From positions 1-26,153 of the IMG/VR virus record IMGVR_UViG_3300024355_000069: 26,153 nt of DNA; one strand, 5' to 3'. Position numbers and translations under genes: made by a program. Below are positions 1-6,980 of the stretch, one piece after another (position 1 is the first letter of the stretch; every line of letters begins with the position of its first letter). Source of the stretch: a virus. The notes beneath the pieces were generated by a model, which was not told where the DNA came from, did no database searches, and worked only from the letters and a program-made list of their open reading frames with translations.

Positions 1-2
1 GA

Positions 3-464
3 TTAACATCATACGAAAGAAATATATATTTTTCACATAAAGAACCAGTTTCGGTTCTGATGCATATGAGAGAAAATTTTCCAAAACAATTTCAAAAGTA
101 TCAAGGACCAATTGCGGATTTTAATAATTCTATGTTTATGTATTATTTTTATTACTTGTGTCTTTCACGACTAATACAATTATCATCAAACCATTTAAAA
201 GGAAGATTGTTAATTGTTCCGTGTATTAACGACGACAATTATAAAAATTTTGATCCTGTGTTAGAAAAATACTTTCAAACAGATATTTTAAATTTTAGAG
301 ATGAATGTTTAAACAGCGAGTATTTTATTACTGATAAAAATCTTTATGATTTTGTTGAACTGCAAGAGGATGATATTCATGCTGGTGGCCATCCAAAACA
401 AATCGTGCATGAAAGATTTGTTGACCACTTACTAGAGATTTTTCCAACTAAAGAAATTTCTTAG
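3..464 (+). CDS. C-terminal part of a possible SGNH-like protein (truncated by window edge)
   Basis: The reading frame is open back to base 3, so the start lies outside the window; 153 residues are visible. The first ATG in the window (60) is probably internal because the residues before it continue without a stop. It is the only plus-strand gene here and converges with the next gene, their 3' ends overlapping by 17 bases. Near the C terminus is D-D-I-H-A-G-G-H-P followed by an amphipathic helix. This resembles the Asp-x-x-His block at the end of SGNH/GDSL hydrolases and the ends of the two SGNH-like proteins at 6973-8375. A hydrophobic strand (LLIVPCIND) fits the core of such a fold. The Ser-containing GDS block would lie upstream and cannot be seen. 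Function is unknown and the family assignment is tentative. Confidence 0.5.
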   Translation, partial: LTSYERNIYFSHKEPVSVLMHMRENFPKQFQKYQGPIADFNNSMFMYYFYYLCLSRLIQLSSNHLKGRLLIVPCINDDNYKNFDPVLEKYFQTDILNFRDECLNSEYFITDKNLYDFVELQEDDIHAGGHPKQIVHERFVDHLLEIFPTKEIS

Positions 465-753
465 TTTCGTCTGAAATGTCTTGTTTAAGACGTTCTACAT
501 CAACTTCAAAATCTATTTTTTTAATAGTGTCGTGATATTCTTGCATTGTTTCTAATAGCTTATCGGCAACTTCTTCTGCATCAGAAACAGACAATAACTC
601 TGCAACTTCTATTTTCCAAACTCTGCCATTATCAAATTCTAATTTAATAGCATTAAGATAAGCGACCGGCATGGTGTTCATATACATATCCTCGAACACC
701 TCCGGCCACTCTTTGATTAGATGCTTTGGTGGTTTAAAGAGACGCTTAGGCAC
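448..753 (-). CDS. Conserved hypothetical protein of T4-like marine phages
   Basis: 101 residues, starting at a GTG that overlaps the 3' end of the preceding gene by 8 bases; no upstream ATG is available. The N terminus (PKRLFKPPKHLIKEWPEVF) followed by a compact alpha/beta region and an acidic C-terminal helix is familiar to me as a recurrent small protein of cyanophages and pelagiphages. I know no assigned function for it. No membrane segment, signal peptide or catalytic motif is visible. It is the last gene of the minus-strand run and converges with the plus-strand gene at the left edge. Confidence 0.75.
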   Translation of the reverse strand: MPKRLFKPPKHLIKEWPEVFEDMYMNTMPVAYLNAIKLEFDNGRVWKIEVAELLSVSDAEEVADKLLETMQEYHDTIKKIDFEVDVERLKQDISDETKKFL

Positions 754-1396
754 TTGCTTCTTCTTTAGCCTTAGTAGTCTTTTTAACTGGTGGATCTAAT
801 TCATCTGCTTGTTTACGTAGTCTTGCAGCTTCTTTATACATAGCATCTGCTTGACTGCGATAACTTTTAGCAAGGTCTTTATCAGTTAATGCTTCTGTAG
901 TTGATGCTTGTGCTCTTACTGGAGCAGGAACATCTGGATCTACATTAGGAACAGCTTCTGATTTTTGTTGTTTCTTTTTAAAATCTTGATCTCTTGCTGG
1001 TGCGCCGGAAACAAGATTTGATAATTCGTCAACGGTGCAATTTTTTTGTTCTGCGATAAGAACATTTAATTCAGACAACACAATATTGGTGCTAGACGTT
1101 GGAGTCATAATAACCATATCAGTTGCAACTTTTTGTAATCTTCCGTCTGCTTGCATAGCTTGAAGCATAGGACGACCATCTGGAAACAATCGAGTATGCA
1201 TGATTTCGCCAAACTCATTTACCTCTTGCCCCTGGTCGCTTTCAAGCAATCCCATCAGAGCATCGTGATAGGAATCAGTTAAGTTTGCTGTTCCTACTAC
1301 AAGAGCTGATCCTGAATCGCCCGGTATTGTTCTAAATACGGTGATTACTTTCGCTCCAGTATTTTTCATTCTTCCGATGTGCTTGATTTGTCTCAT
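746..1396 (-). CDS. Conserved hypothetical protein, charged C-terminal tail
   Basis: 216 residues, ATG start with an AGGA Shine-Dalgarno sequence inside the end of the previous gene. The first ~140 residues form a globular domain starting MRQIKHIGRMKNTGAKVITV. The remainder is low-complexity, with Pro/Ala-rich linker followed by a basic-acidic predicted coiled coil ending in KKTTKAKEEASA. I recognise the N-terminal domain as recurrent in marine T4-like phages without a known function. It sits directly after a 76-residue protein that also recurs next to it in such phages, which suggests the pair works together. No enzymatic motif is apparent. Confidence 0.75.
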   Translation of the reverse strand: MRQIKHIGRMKNTGAKVITVFRTIPGDSGSALVVGTANLTDSYHDALMGLLESDQGQEVNEFGEIMHTRLFPDGRPMLQAMQADGRLQKVATDMVIMTPTSSTNIVLSELNVLIAEQKNCTVDELSNLVSGAPARDQDFKKKQQKSEAVPNVDPDVPAPVRAQASTTEALTDKDLAKSYRSQADAMYKEAARLRKQADELDPPVKKTTKAKEEASA

Positions 1397-1398
1397 GA

Positions 1399-1629
1399 TT
1401 ATTGTTCCTTTTTGCTAACAGAATCTAAAAATGTTGAAAGTCTATTATAAACTTTACCAACTGCTTCTAGTTCGTTTGCTTTAAATGCTCCACGTTGGCT
1501 AGCAACGTCGATAATGCTTTTTAGTGCTGTAAGGTCACTAACGTTTAAATCTGCAGAGTTTGCGGCCGGAGCTTCTGGAGCAGAAGCAGCTGGAGCAGTA
1601 GTTTGCAAATCTTTGTTTTCTTCAGTCAT
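1399..1629 (-). CDS. Small conserved hypothetical protein
   Basis: 76 residues, ATG preceded by a clear GGAG Shine-Dalgarno sequence. The first 28 residues are Ala/Pro/Glu-rich and probably disordered. The remainder (from about LNVSDLTALKSIID) is a predicted helical domain ending in a hydrophilic tail. I recognise the C-terminal part (VASQRGAFKANELEAVGKVY) as a conserved small protein of T4-like cyanophages, function unknown. It lies 2 bases from the next gene and follows the previous one by 2 bases, so it is part of a translationally coupled set. Confidence 0.75.
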   Translation of the reverse strand: MTEENKDLQTTAPAASAPEAPAANSADLNVSDLTALKSIIDVASQRGAFKANELEAVGKVYNRLSTFLDSVSKKEQ

Positions 1630-1631
1630 TG

Positions 1632-1901
1632 TTATCTCCTTAATTTTGTACAGGCTAATGCAAAGAATGTCATTTCTTTTTCATCTTCAAATCCAACATA
1701 CGTTGAAGTTTTTAGATTTCCGTTCTCATCAAAAGACGGTATTTGTTTAATACAATATCTTCCTTTTAATTTAGAACGAATCCAATCATCTAATTCGTTA
1801 TTATAAACATCTCTTTCGCTTAATTTCATTTTTAAAAAATGTGGCGGAATCCTAGTAAGTTTTCTAGTGTTCAAAACGTCTAACGGATTAAGATCATTCA
1901 T
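1632..1901 (-). CDS. Conserved hypothetical protein, first gene after promoter P1
   Basis: 89 residues beginning MNDLNPLDVL. It has a mixed alpha/beta character with a basic C terminus (CTKLRR). No catalytic motif, membrane segment or named domain is visible. It lies downstream of a sigma70-like promoter at 1931-1959 and no strong Shine-Dalgarno sequence precedes its ATG. A T4-late-like TATAAATA also sits 7 bases upstream of the start, too close for a normal leader. Function is unknown. Confidence 0.7.
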   Translation of the reverse strand: MNDLNPLDVLNTRKLTRIPPHFLKMKLSERDVYNNELDDWIRSKLKGRYCIKQIPSFDENGNLKTSTYVGFEDEKEMTFFALACTKLRR

Positions 1902-1930
1902 ACGTGATATTTATAGTAGTAGTTTATAAT

Positions 1931-1959
1931 ATTATACAGAATTGAAATGAAAATTTCAA
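1931..1959 (-). promoter_or_regulatory. Sigma70-type promoter P1 overlapping a hairpin
   Basis: On the minus strand, TTGAAA (1959-1954) is followed by exactly 17 bases and TATAAT (1936-1931). The predicted start is near 1924, about 23 bases before the ATG at 1901. The -35 element lies inside a perfect 8-bp inverted repeat (1941-1948 with 1953-1960, 4-base loop) that also contains the stop codon of the upstream gene. This layout resembles the terminator/promoter overlap at 19970-20014, although this hairpin is AT-only in its stem and has no T-run. Confidence 0.6.
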
Positions 1960-2348
1960 TCTGCGTTTAATCGTTTGCTCATAGCTTTTGAATATCCCAT
2001 TTTCATAACATCGCCGGAAAATAGATAAAGTTCAAATGCTGCTTTTTCGGATAACACCGATAACGTATGTTTTTCAAGATACCACGGGGCATGAATAAAG
2101 TTATCTAACCAAACTAGTATTTGGGGTGTTATTTTAATTTCTTTGGGAATTTTTATACTATAGGTCTTTATGTCTGCTTCTTCTTGAATAAATCTAAGAC
2201 CTTCTTCTGTGAGGCGTAGTCCGCCTTCGTTTTTTGTGCGCAAGTTGTACCACCAACTTGTTTTTAATTGATCAAATGTGCGGTCGTCTACTTCTTTATT
2301 TGCCGCTTTCAAGAACACCGCAGTATAGGTATTCTTGGTATAAGTCAT
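1956..2348 (-). CDS. Conserved hypothetical protein
   Basis: 130 residues. The ATG overlaps the stop of the preceding gene as ATGA. The middle part (LRLTEEGLRFIQEE) looks like a helix-turn-helix or winged-helix segment, with Trp- and Tyr-rich hydrophobic stretches around it (SWWYNLR, APWYLEKH). I have seen similar small proteins in T4-like marine phages, but no function is assigned. A DNA-binding role is possible from the segment alone and is not established. Its stop codon lies in the hairpin that overlaps promoter P1. Confidence 0.7.
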   Translation of the reverse strand: MTYTKNTYTAVFLKAANKEVDDRTFDQLKTSWWYNLRTKNEGGLRLTEEGLRFIQEEADIKTYSIKIPKEIKITPQILVWLDNFIHAPWYLEKHTLSVLSEKAAFELYLFSGDVMKMGYSKAMSKRLNAD

Positions 2349-2629
2349 TTTATCGGTTCACCTTGTGTTAATTTATATACTGCAAAATCTGTTGTTTTAA
2401 AAAGTTTGTTTAATTTTTTTGCTAGATTGTGTGCATGGCCTGGATTTGAAAAACTAACCTTTTTGTATTTTGGTCCAGGATAGCTAGCCAACAGGCTTCC
2501 GCTCTTTAAATTAAAAGGCTGGCCTTTGTAGAATACTGCCCATATAGCTTCACTTTCAAGAATCTGTTCAACCTTGTAGTTTTCTTTATTGGCATATTCG
2601 AGTATTATCTTCGGTTTTGGTCTACTCAT
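2345..2629 (-). CDS. Conserved hypothetical protein behind a late-type promoter
   Basis: 94 residues starting MSRPKPKIILEYANK. The central segment with PGPKYKKVSFSNPGHAHNLA is one I recognise as conserved in cyanophage small proteins of unknown role. It forms an alternating strand/helix pattern and has no enzymatic motif or membrane segment. It is preceded by a T4-late-like GATAAATA at 2660-2667 and an AGGA sequence, which suggests it and the gene after it are expressed late. The ATGA junction couples it to the next gene. Confidence 0.7.
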   Translation of the reverse strand: MSRPKPKIILEYANKENYKVEQILESEAIWAVFYKGQPFNLKSGSLLASYPGPKYKKVSFSNPGHAHNLAKKLNKLFKTTDFAVYKLTQGEPIK

Positions 2630-2659
2630 TATATACGTGTTCCTAATTAACCACGTATA

Positions 2660-2667
2660 TATTTATC
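2660..2667 (-). promoter_or_regulatory. T4-late-type promoter -10 (GATAAATA)
   Basis: The minus strand reads GATAAATATATACG in the gap between two genes. T4 late promoters have TATAAATA as their only strong element. A start about 6 bases downstream would leave a leader of roughly 25 bases containing AGGA before the ATG at 2629. The same 11-mer GATAAATATAT occurs in front of the lysine-rich putative capsid protein at 20869-20876, which strengthens the call. Confidence 0.5.
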
Positions 2668-2671
2668 ACCT

Positions 2672-2920
2672 TTAGAACGTTCCGCCGTCAAACTTTACAT
2701 CGATTTGAGTGGTTGATTCTTTAATTTCTTTCAATAAATCGCGAATTTCGGCAACCGTAGAACCTAATTTAGTCGTTATAATAGCTAGTTCTTGTACTAG
2801 CTCTTTTCCTTCTTGAATAGATATACGTATATCTTTCTGTTGACTTTTTTCTGCTACATTTAATCGTTGAATAAGCCTTTCAACACTAGGTAATTTATCT
2901 GGTATATTATTTGCTGACAT
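2672..2920 (-). CDS. Small helical hypothetical protein
   Basis: 82 residues, mostly predicted helix with heptad-like spacing of Leu/Ile (ERLIQRLNVAEKSQQ through AEIRDLLKEIKE), so probably a coiled-coil oligomer. The ATG overlaps the end of the upstream gene by 14 bases and has an AGG sequence before it. No named domain. Late promoter 2660-2667 lies just downstream, so this gene ends the transcription unit that begins at queE. Function unknown. Confidence 0.65.
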   Translation of the reverse strand: MSANNIPDKLPSVERLIQRLNVAEKSQQKDIRISIQEGKELVQELAIITTKLGSTVAEIRDLLKEIKESTTQIDVKFDGGTF

Positions 2921-3383
2921 TTGATAATACCTGTTTCATTTCCATTTCTGTTTTAAATGGACCTTTAAAATCATATCTTTGTAAAGTAATCATTTTTGGA
3001 CAAAATGATTTTACCCAACCTTTATCGAAACGGATGACATAGTATCCGGCACAATATAAACTTTTACTATCTTTACTTTTTGTGAACAACGGTAGTTTAC
3101 GTTTGATGTCGAACATAGCATTATGAGGTTCAACACTAGTTGAATAGCCATGAACTTCATTTGGTAATGAACCATTGGCTTCTTTAACAATTTTAGCAAC
3201 AAAGAAATCTTTGCCAAATTGTTTCGTCAGGCTTTCTTTATTATCATAAATTTTAATACCTGTTTCATTACTAAGTACAAATCGCTCGTCTTCAATCTTT
3301 CGAAGAGTTGCAAATTTTTCTCCGTCCTTTTCAACAATCCAAAATTTATCTTTAATGATTGGTTTAGCGTGTATCTCTGTCAT
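2907..3383 (-). CDS. Conserved hypothetical protein (HAKPIIKDKFWIVE family)
   Basis: 158 residues from an ATG at 3383, which is preceded by GGGAGA at good spacing. An upstream in-frame ATG at 3470 would add 29 Cys-rich residues overlapping the exonuclease gene and lacks a better ribosome site, so I prefer the shorter form. The protein is a compact alpha/beta domain beginning MTEIHAKPIIKDKFWIVEKDG, which I recognise as recurrent in T4-like cyanophages. No function is assigned to that family as far as I know. It lies directly downstream of the 5'-3' exonuclease gene. Confidence 0.75.
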   Translation of the reverse strand: MTEIHAKPIIKDKFWIVEKDGEKFATLRKIEDERFVLSNETGIKIYDNKESLTKQFGKDFFVAKIVKEANGSLPNEVHGYSTSVEPHNAMFDIKRKLPLFTKSKDSKSLYCAGYYVIRFDKGWVKSFCPKMITLQRYDFKGPFKTEMEMKQVLSNVSK

Positions 3384-3426
3384 GTGATTCTCCCAACATG
3401 TTGCTGACTTGTTTTCACAAGTATTT

Positions 3427-4437
3427 TCATACTGACAAAACTCTAGTTTCATCATAGTTGTATCTAGCATTTAATGGCTCCGCATAAGATTGTGCCTGCT
3501 CTGCAATTTTTTTCAAATCGTAGAGATGACAAAATTTCATTAATCTAATTCCAACTTGATTAACATTTTTGTTAGCAGTTGTAGCAGTATTAATTGTTTC
3601 TACAATAATTTTTTTAATTTCTTCTGGTTGATAAGACAAATCGATTAGTCGCCGATTTCTCTCATAGTCTTCCAAAACTCTGTGTTCTTTGCCTTCGTGG
3701 TCAGTCCATCTCTGAAGCATGAGATTGTTCCACGCAAATCCTTTGGTTTTACGATCTTCGAACGCTTCAGCAAGACCCACTTTTTTGCTTGTGCCTTTAG
3801 TACGCACACCTGGATACGCTGAGAAGACATTATCACTGGTATCACCACGCATACATTTTTCAAATAGTTGCCATTCTGGATTGGGTGCTGCTTTAGCTTC
3901 TTTAGTTTTTTTGTCAACAATGGGCTTACCTTTGTCATCAAAATACCCCTCATGTGTAATAGTCATTTCCATTACACCGTTATATTGTTTCACATTGGGT
4001 GCAATAAGTTGTGCAAAATCGGTATCTGTAGAAATAATAACATGGTTATCATCTGGATGATTTTGAATCCAGCCTGCAATTAAATCATCTGCTTCTAATT
4101 GCGGATGATGCATAACGGTGCAATTTGTTTTATCTTTAATGAATTCTTTAAAGGTATCAAATGCTTCCCAAAATAGTGTATCTTCTTCTTGTTCTTTTTC
4201 GCTGTGTGCCGCACGAGCTTCTGCACGATTTCTTTTGTAGGGGGCGTAAAAATCTTTGCGCCAGCTACGACCTTCTAAGCAGAAAATAACGTGACTGCCG
4301 TTAAACTGCTGCCAGGCTTTACGAATTGAATTTAAAGTTATATGAAAAGCCATGCCAAGTTTAATATCAGCATCGCCGTTGATCACATGCCGTGCGCGAA
4401 AAAAAGTATTCGCAGTATCAACTAAAATGTAGGTCAT
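3427..4437 (-). CDS. rnh: 5'-3' exonuclease / T4 RNase H-like flap nuclease
   Basis: 336 residues, close to T4 RNase H in length. The FEN/PIN-type nuclease acidic residues are visible in order: D7 in YILVDTAN, the L-E-A-D-D cluster at 114-118, S-T-D-T-D at 136-140, and G-D-T-S-D-N at 198-203. In T4 this enzyme removes RNA primers and adjacent DNA from lagging-strand fragments using Mg2+, working with the replisome. Basic patches (RKDFYAPYKRNRAEAR) fit DNA contact. The start overlaps the previous stop as ATGA. A polymerase-associated 5' nuclease domain is an alternative name for the same fold; the replication role is well supported by context. Confidence 0.9.
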   Translation of the reverse strand: MTYILVDTANTFFRARHVINGDADIKLGMAFHITLNSIRKAWQQFNGSHVIFCLEGRSWRKDFYAPYKRNRAEARAAHSEKEQEEDTLFWEAFDTFKEFIKDKTNCTVMHHPQLEADDLIAGWIQNHPDDNHVIISTDTDFAQLIAPNVKQYNGVMEMTITHEGYFDDKGKPIVDKKTKEAKAAPNPEWQLFEKCMRGDTSDNVFSAYPGVRTKGTSKKVGLAEAFEDRKTKGFAWNNLMLQRWTDHEGKEHRVLEDYERNRRLIDLSYQPEEIKKIIVETINTATTANKNVNQVGIRLMKFCHLYDLKKIAEQAQSYAEPLNARYNYDETRVLSV

Positions 4438-4871
4438 TTATTATTTCTTTTTACACTCTGTATGTCCAAAGTCCCTGTTTGTAAAGGACCACCGTAATCA
4501 CCGTCAACAACAACATTAGCACATAGTTCACGGAACCAACGATCGACAATTTCTTCGTCCAAATCACCGTCAGCACCATAACCTTCTTGCTTTAATTGTA
4601 GCACAAAATGTTCATTCCAGTCAAGTTCAAAAAAACCGTTACGAACATTGTCTTTGTTTATATGTGTATTTAACACGCCTACCCATGGTTCTTTCTTTCG
4701 AGTAGCACGATCTTTTGGACTCAATTTAGCCAATTCTTGTTCTTGAGCAATTTCTTTTAGGCTATTTTCGGCTTCTTCTTTTAATTTGTTAGCCTGTTCA
4801 AGTGCTAATCTTGCTTCTTCAATGTTGGCTTCGATTTTATCTAAACCAAATAATTTTTTAATAAATTTCAT
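4434..4871 (-). CDS. Conserved hypothetical protein, N-terminal coiled coil
   Basis: 145 residues from the ATG at 4871, which shares a base with the queE stop (TAATG) behind a GGGGA sequence. A GTG 12 bases upstream is a less likely start. After a short amphipathic N terminus (MKFIKKLFGLDK), residues ~12-50 are a strongly predicted coiled coil. A globular C-terminal domain containing KKEPWVGVLNTHI and GFFELDWNEHFV follows. I recognise that domain from marine T4-like phages, function unknown. It sits between queE and the exonuclease, but nothing in the sequence ties it to either pathway. Confidence 0.75.
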   Translation of the reverse strand: MKFIKKLFGLDKIEANIEEARLALEQANKLKEEAENSLKEIAQEQELAKLSPKDRATRKKEPWVGVLNTHINKDNVRNGFFELDWNEHFVLQLKQEGYGADGDLDEEIVDRWFRELCANVVVDGDYGGPLQTGTLDIQSVKRNNK

Positions 4872-5734
4872 TAAGTTCCCCACTCATTTTTAAATAATGG
4901 TACTTGTAGTCTATCACTATAGCGCAAGCCATTTTTCATCGCTAGTTCAGCGACCCTACGATTATTAAGAGTATAAACAGACTCCACCCCACCAACTGGC
5001 ATAAGATATACGGGTCCTGTAAACCCTTCGGCTCTGTAAATGTCTGCTGTTTCAATTGCTTCTTCTGCATCTTCTTCTGTCGCTACTACAAACTTAAGGT
5101 AAGTGTAGCCAACCTCCTCATATTCACATACAATGTCTGGACGAATAGCTTCACTGCGTTCTTCACCGGAACAACTTAGTTTAGCACTTACACTAAATGT
5201 AATTTCTTTATTATATTCTGGATGCGGCATCAACCATTCGATAGAAAGAAATTCTTTAAACTCTGGCGTTAGTTTTTGAGTACCATTAGTTTCAAAGGTA
5301 ATCTCTTTTAAACCAGCCATCTTAGGATGGCGCAACAGATCTGGATAAGCACGTTGCCAACCTAGTAACGGCTCGCCGCCTGTAATGACCAAGTGTTCGT
5401 CCTGCCACTGATTAAATGGAAGGATTTCGCAGATACGTTCTGCAATACCATCTGTTGTAAGCATAGGACTAAGATCTTTAAAACGAGGATCCCAACTAGC
5501 GTAACTATCACAGCCTGTGCTAACAAGCGGAAGTTCTTCGTATTTTGTATAAGGTTTTCTTTCGTGCTGGATAGCAATATCTTCAACTTCTGCACTTAGT
5601 TCGCCCTTTGGCATACCAAAGCCTGCACATTTAAAGTTACAACCAAATGTACGTAAGAAAACAGAAGGCACACCCATAAAGCGTCCTTCACCTTGAATGC
5701 TATAAAATAGCTCTGCGATTTTAATTTTGCTCAT
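4871..5734 (-). CDS. queE: 7-carboxy-7-deazaguanine synthase (QueE), radical SAM
   Basis: 287 residues. QueE converts 6-carboxy-tetrahydropterin to 7-carboxy-7-deazaguanine, using SAM and a 4Fe-4S cluster. The sequence has the family N terminus ELFYSIQGEGRFMG, cluster cysteines C32 and C36 (GCNFKC), a third candidate C75 in VSTGCDSY, and SAM-binding TGGEP at 118-122. Instead of the usual C-x3-C-x2-C, the third cysteine comes after a ~38-residue insertion, a variant I recall from some phage and bacterial QueE proteins. The start at 5734 fits family length. A consensus promoter ends 5 bases before the ATG. With FolE, the QueD-like protein and DpdA elsewhere in the window it forms a deazaguanine DNA-modification pathway. 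Confidence 0.93.
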   Translation of the reverse strand: MSKIKIAELFYSIQGEGRFMGVPSVFLRTFGCNFKCAGFGMPKGELSAEVEDIAIQHERKPYTKYEELPLVSTGCDSYASWDPRFKDLSPMLTTDGIAERICEILPFNQWQDEHLVITGGEPLLGWQRAYPDLLRHPKMAGLKEITFETNGTQKLTPEFKEFLSIEWLMPHPEYNKEITFSVSAKLSCSGEERSEAIRPDIVCEYEEVGYTYLKFVVATEEDAEEAIETADIYRAEGFTGPVYLMPVGGVESVYTLNNRRVAELAMKNGLRYSDRLQVPLFKNEWGT

Positions 5735-5912
5735 TGTTTATTATACCTTTATATATGAAATTTGTCAAGTCCTCTTTGACCAAACTCCATGTTCCGTCTT
5801 TATTATCAATCCAATTTATAGTATCGCCTTCTTTCCAACCCATCTCATTTAGTAAATCTTGAGGCAATGGTAATATTCCATCTTCGTTAATCGTTAATGT
5901 CCAACTTTTCAA
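5721..5912 (-). CDS. AbrB/MazE-type (SpoVT-AbrB) DNA-binding protein
   Basis: 63 residues. The pattern WTLTINEDGILPLPQDLLNEMGWKEGD matches the swapped-hairpin AbrB/MazE/SpoVT fold, where an imperfect GxhxLPxxhhxxhGhxxGD motif is typical. Such domains bind DNA as dimers and act as transcription regulators or antitoxins; no toxin partner is adjacent. The start is a TTG at 5912 with a well-spaced GGAG upstream; it overlaps the end of the dCMP deaminase gene by 26 bases. The C-terminal residues (NFIYKGIINNEQN) are encoded by DNA that also holds promoter P2 and run 14 bases into queE. It may regulate phage early genes; that is inference. Confidence 0.75.
   Translation of the reverse strand: MKSWTLTINEDGILPLPQDLLNEMGWKEGDTINWIDNKDGTWSLVKEDLTNFIYKGIINNEQN
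5740..5768 (-). promoter_or_regulatory. Perfect consensus sigma70 promoter P2, leaderless queE
   Basis: Minus-strand TTGACA (5768-5763), 17-base spacer and TATAAT (5745-5740), all twelve bases matching consensus. The five bases after the -10 are AAACA and the queE ATG starts immediately at 5734, so transcription would begin at or within two bases of the start codon. The promoter lies inside the 3' end of the AbrB-like gene. A weak AAAGG lies within the spacer region and could serve read-through transcripts. Confidence 0.8.
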
Positions 5913-6405
5913 CTTTTACTCCGGATTTTTCAAGAAATTTAATTCCATCATCATTACGATAAGATTCGCGATAGAAAACACTATTAATCCCGCTTTGATA
6001 AATGAGTTTGGCACAATCAAGGCAAGGACTATGAGTAACAAACATAGTAGCATTCGCACCAGACTCAGTACTTTTAGCCAATTTGGCAATTGCATTTGTT
6101 TCTGCATGTAATACCTCGGGTTTAGTTTTTAATCCAAAATGAACGTTACATCCTGCTTCTTCATTCCATTCTTCGTATGGATATTTAGAAAGAAATTCGT
6201 CGGGACTCAGCCATCCGCCTGCTCCGGTGTCATAATCTCTATATTCGCAGTTATTTTCCCAACCAGCCGGCATACCATTATAGCCAATACTGATAATTCT
6301 ATCATCTTTGACTACAATAGCACCAACATGTAATCTTTGTGCATGACTAAGCTCGGAGAATAATTGAGCGGCCTTCATGTATGCGCTCTTCATTTTTTCT
6401 TTCAT
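5887..6405 (-). CDS. cd: dCMP deaminase
   Basis: 172 residues. Deaminates dCMP to dUMP, supplying the dTMP pathway during phage DNA synthesis. Zinc-site motifs are H-A-E at 100-102 and P-C-L-D-C at 127-131, as in T4 Cd and cellular dCMP deaminases. The insertion with C53 and GCNVHF at 85-90 is typical of the dCMP-specific branch, which binds an additional zinc. The ATG at 6405 has AAGGGA at 5-base spacing and lies inside the preceding membrane-protein gene (59-base overlap). Thymidylate synthase is not in the window. Confidence 0.92.
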   Translation of the reverse strand: MKEKMKSAYMKAAQLFSELSHAQRLHVGAIVVKDDRIISIGYNGMPAGWENNCEYRDYDTGAGGWLSPDEFLSKYPYEEWNEEAGCNVHFGLKTKPEVLHAETNAIAKLAKSTESGANATMFVTHSPCLDCAKLIYQSGINSVFYRESYRNDDGIKFLEKSGVKVEKLDIND

Positions 6406-6598
6406 TTCTATCCCTTTGTTCTTGCTTCCAATGATCGTATCTTAATTTTCTACACGCATCTCGAACTTCTGCAGGAATATCTGGATGCCATTCGGCCATG
6501 CCGCAGTCGTATACTCGTTGTCGAGGAAAATCTAATAATACAAGAATTCCAAGGCCAACTATTATTATTAATGCTGCAACAATTTTATCAAATTTCAT
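6347..6598 (-). CDS. Small single-pass membrane protein
   Basis: 83 residues. Residues ~6-24 (IVAALIIIVGLGILVLLDF) form one strong transmembrane helix, followed by a charged cytoplasmic or periplasmic part with RVYDCGMAEWHPDIPAEVRDAC. I recognise that juxtamembrane segment from recurrent small proteins of T4-like cyanophages. The last ~35 residues are very basic/acidic (KQEQRDRNERKNEERIHEG). The start overlaps the upstream stop as ATGA and the 3' end overlaps the deaminase gene by 59 bases. Function unknown. Confidence 0.7.
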   Translation of the reverse strand: MKFDKIVAALIIIVGLGILVLLDFPRQRVYDCGMAEWHPDIPAEVRDACRKLRYDHWKQEQRDRNERKNEERIHEGRSIILRA

Positions 6599-6789
6599 AA
6601 AGCGTGACTTACTAAAATTTTACACATTAGAGCATCGTGTTCATTTTTAAAAAAGAATTTCATACATTCTTCGCTTACTTCTGTTGTGTATCGACCGCCG
6701 GGTAGTCCAAAGTGTTCGAGAACACTAGCACAGGTTCCACTCCACCAAACATCACCTTGATTACGCCACGGTATAGTAATAACATTCAT
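6595..6789 (-). CDS. Small hypothetical protein
   Basis: 64 residues with an aromatic N-terminal part (ITIPWRNQGDVWWSGTCASVLEHFGLPGGRY) and a helical C terminus. Three cysteines are present but no spaced metal-binding pattern. ATGA overlaps on both sides place it firmly in the operon between the SGNH-like genes and the deaminase. I do not recognise a function. Confidence 0.65.
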   Translation of the reverse strand: MNVITIPWRNQGDVWWSGTCASVLEHFGLPGGRYTTEVSEECMKFFFKNEHDALMCKILVSHAL

Positions 6790-6980
6790 TCTGGTAATGG
6801 ATTAAATCGTTGAAGAAAACTTTCAATGTAACAACTCCATTCCTGACATTCTGCTATATTAGGATTGCAGTTATCTAATCGATAATACACCCAAGTATGA
6901 TCATCGATTTCGGTTACACTAATAACACGAAATTTTTTTCTATCATTATAGGTACCCCAAAGTGTTCCTGCTTTAACCAT
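6786..6980 (-). CDS. Small hypothetical protein, beta-rich
   Basis: 64 residues with the character of a small beta barrel: GTLWGTYNDRKKFRVISV followed by HTWVYYRLDN, ending in a short helix (CYIESFLQRF). The ATG overlaps the stop of the SGNH-like gene by 8 bases and the 3' end couples by ATGA to the next gene. No named family recognised; an SH3-like fold is a guess from strand pattern only. Confidence 0.65.
   Translation of the reverse strand: MVKAGTLWGTYNDRKKFRVISVTEIDDHTWVYYRLDNCNPNIAECQEWSCYIESFLQRFNPLPE

Noticed and set aside
436-475. AT-rich near-palindrome (AACTAA ... TTAGTT) at the convergent gene ends, possible terminator
   Set aside because: The stem has a bulge, contains no GC-rich core and no T-run follows on either strand; it may simply reflect the overlapping stop codons.
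1908-1915. Exact T4 late element TATAAATA on the minus strand
   Set aside because: It lies only 7 bases before the ATG at 1901, leaving no room for a leader; it may be chance in AT-rich DNA, and P1 explains expression better.
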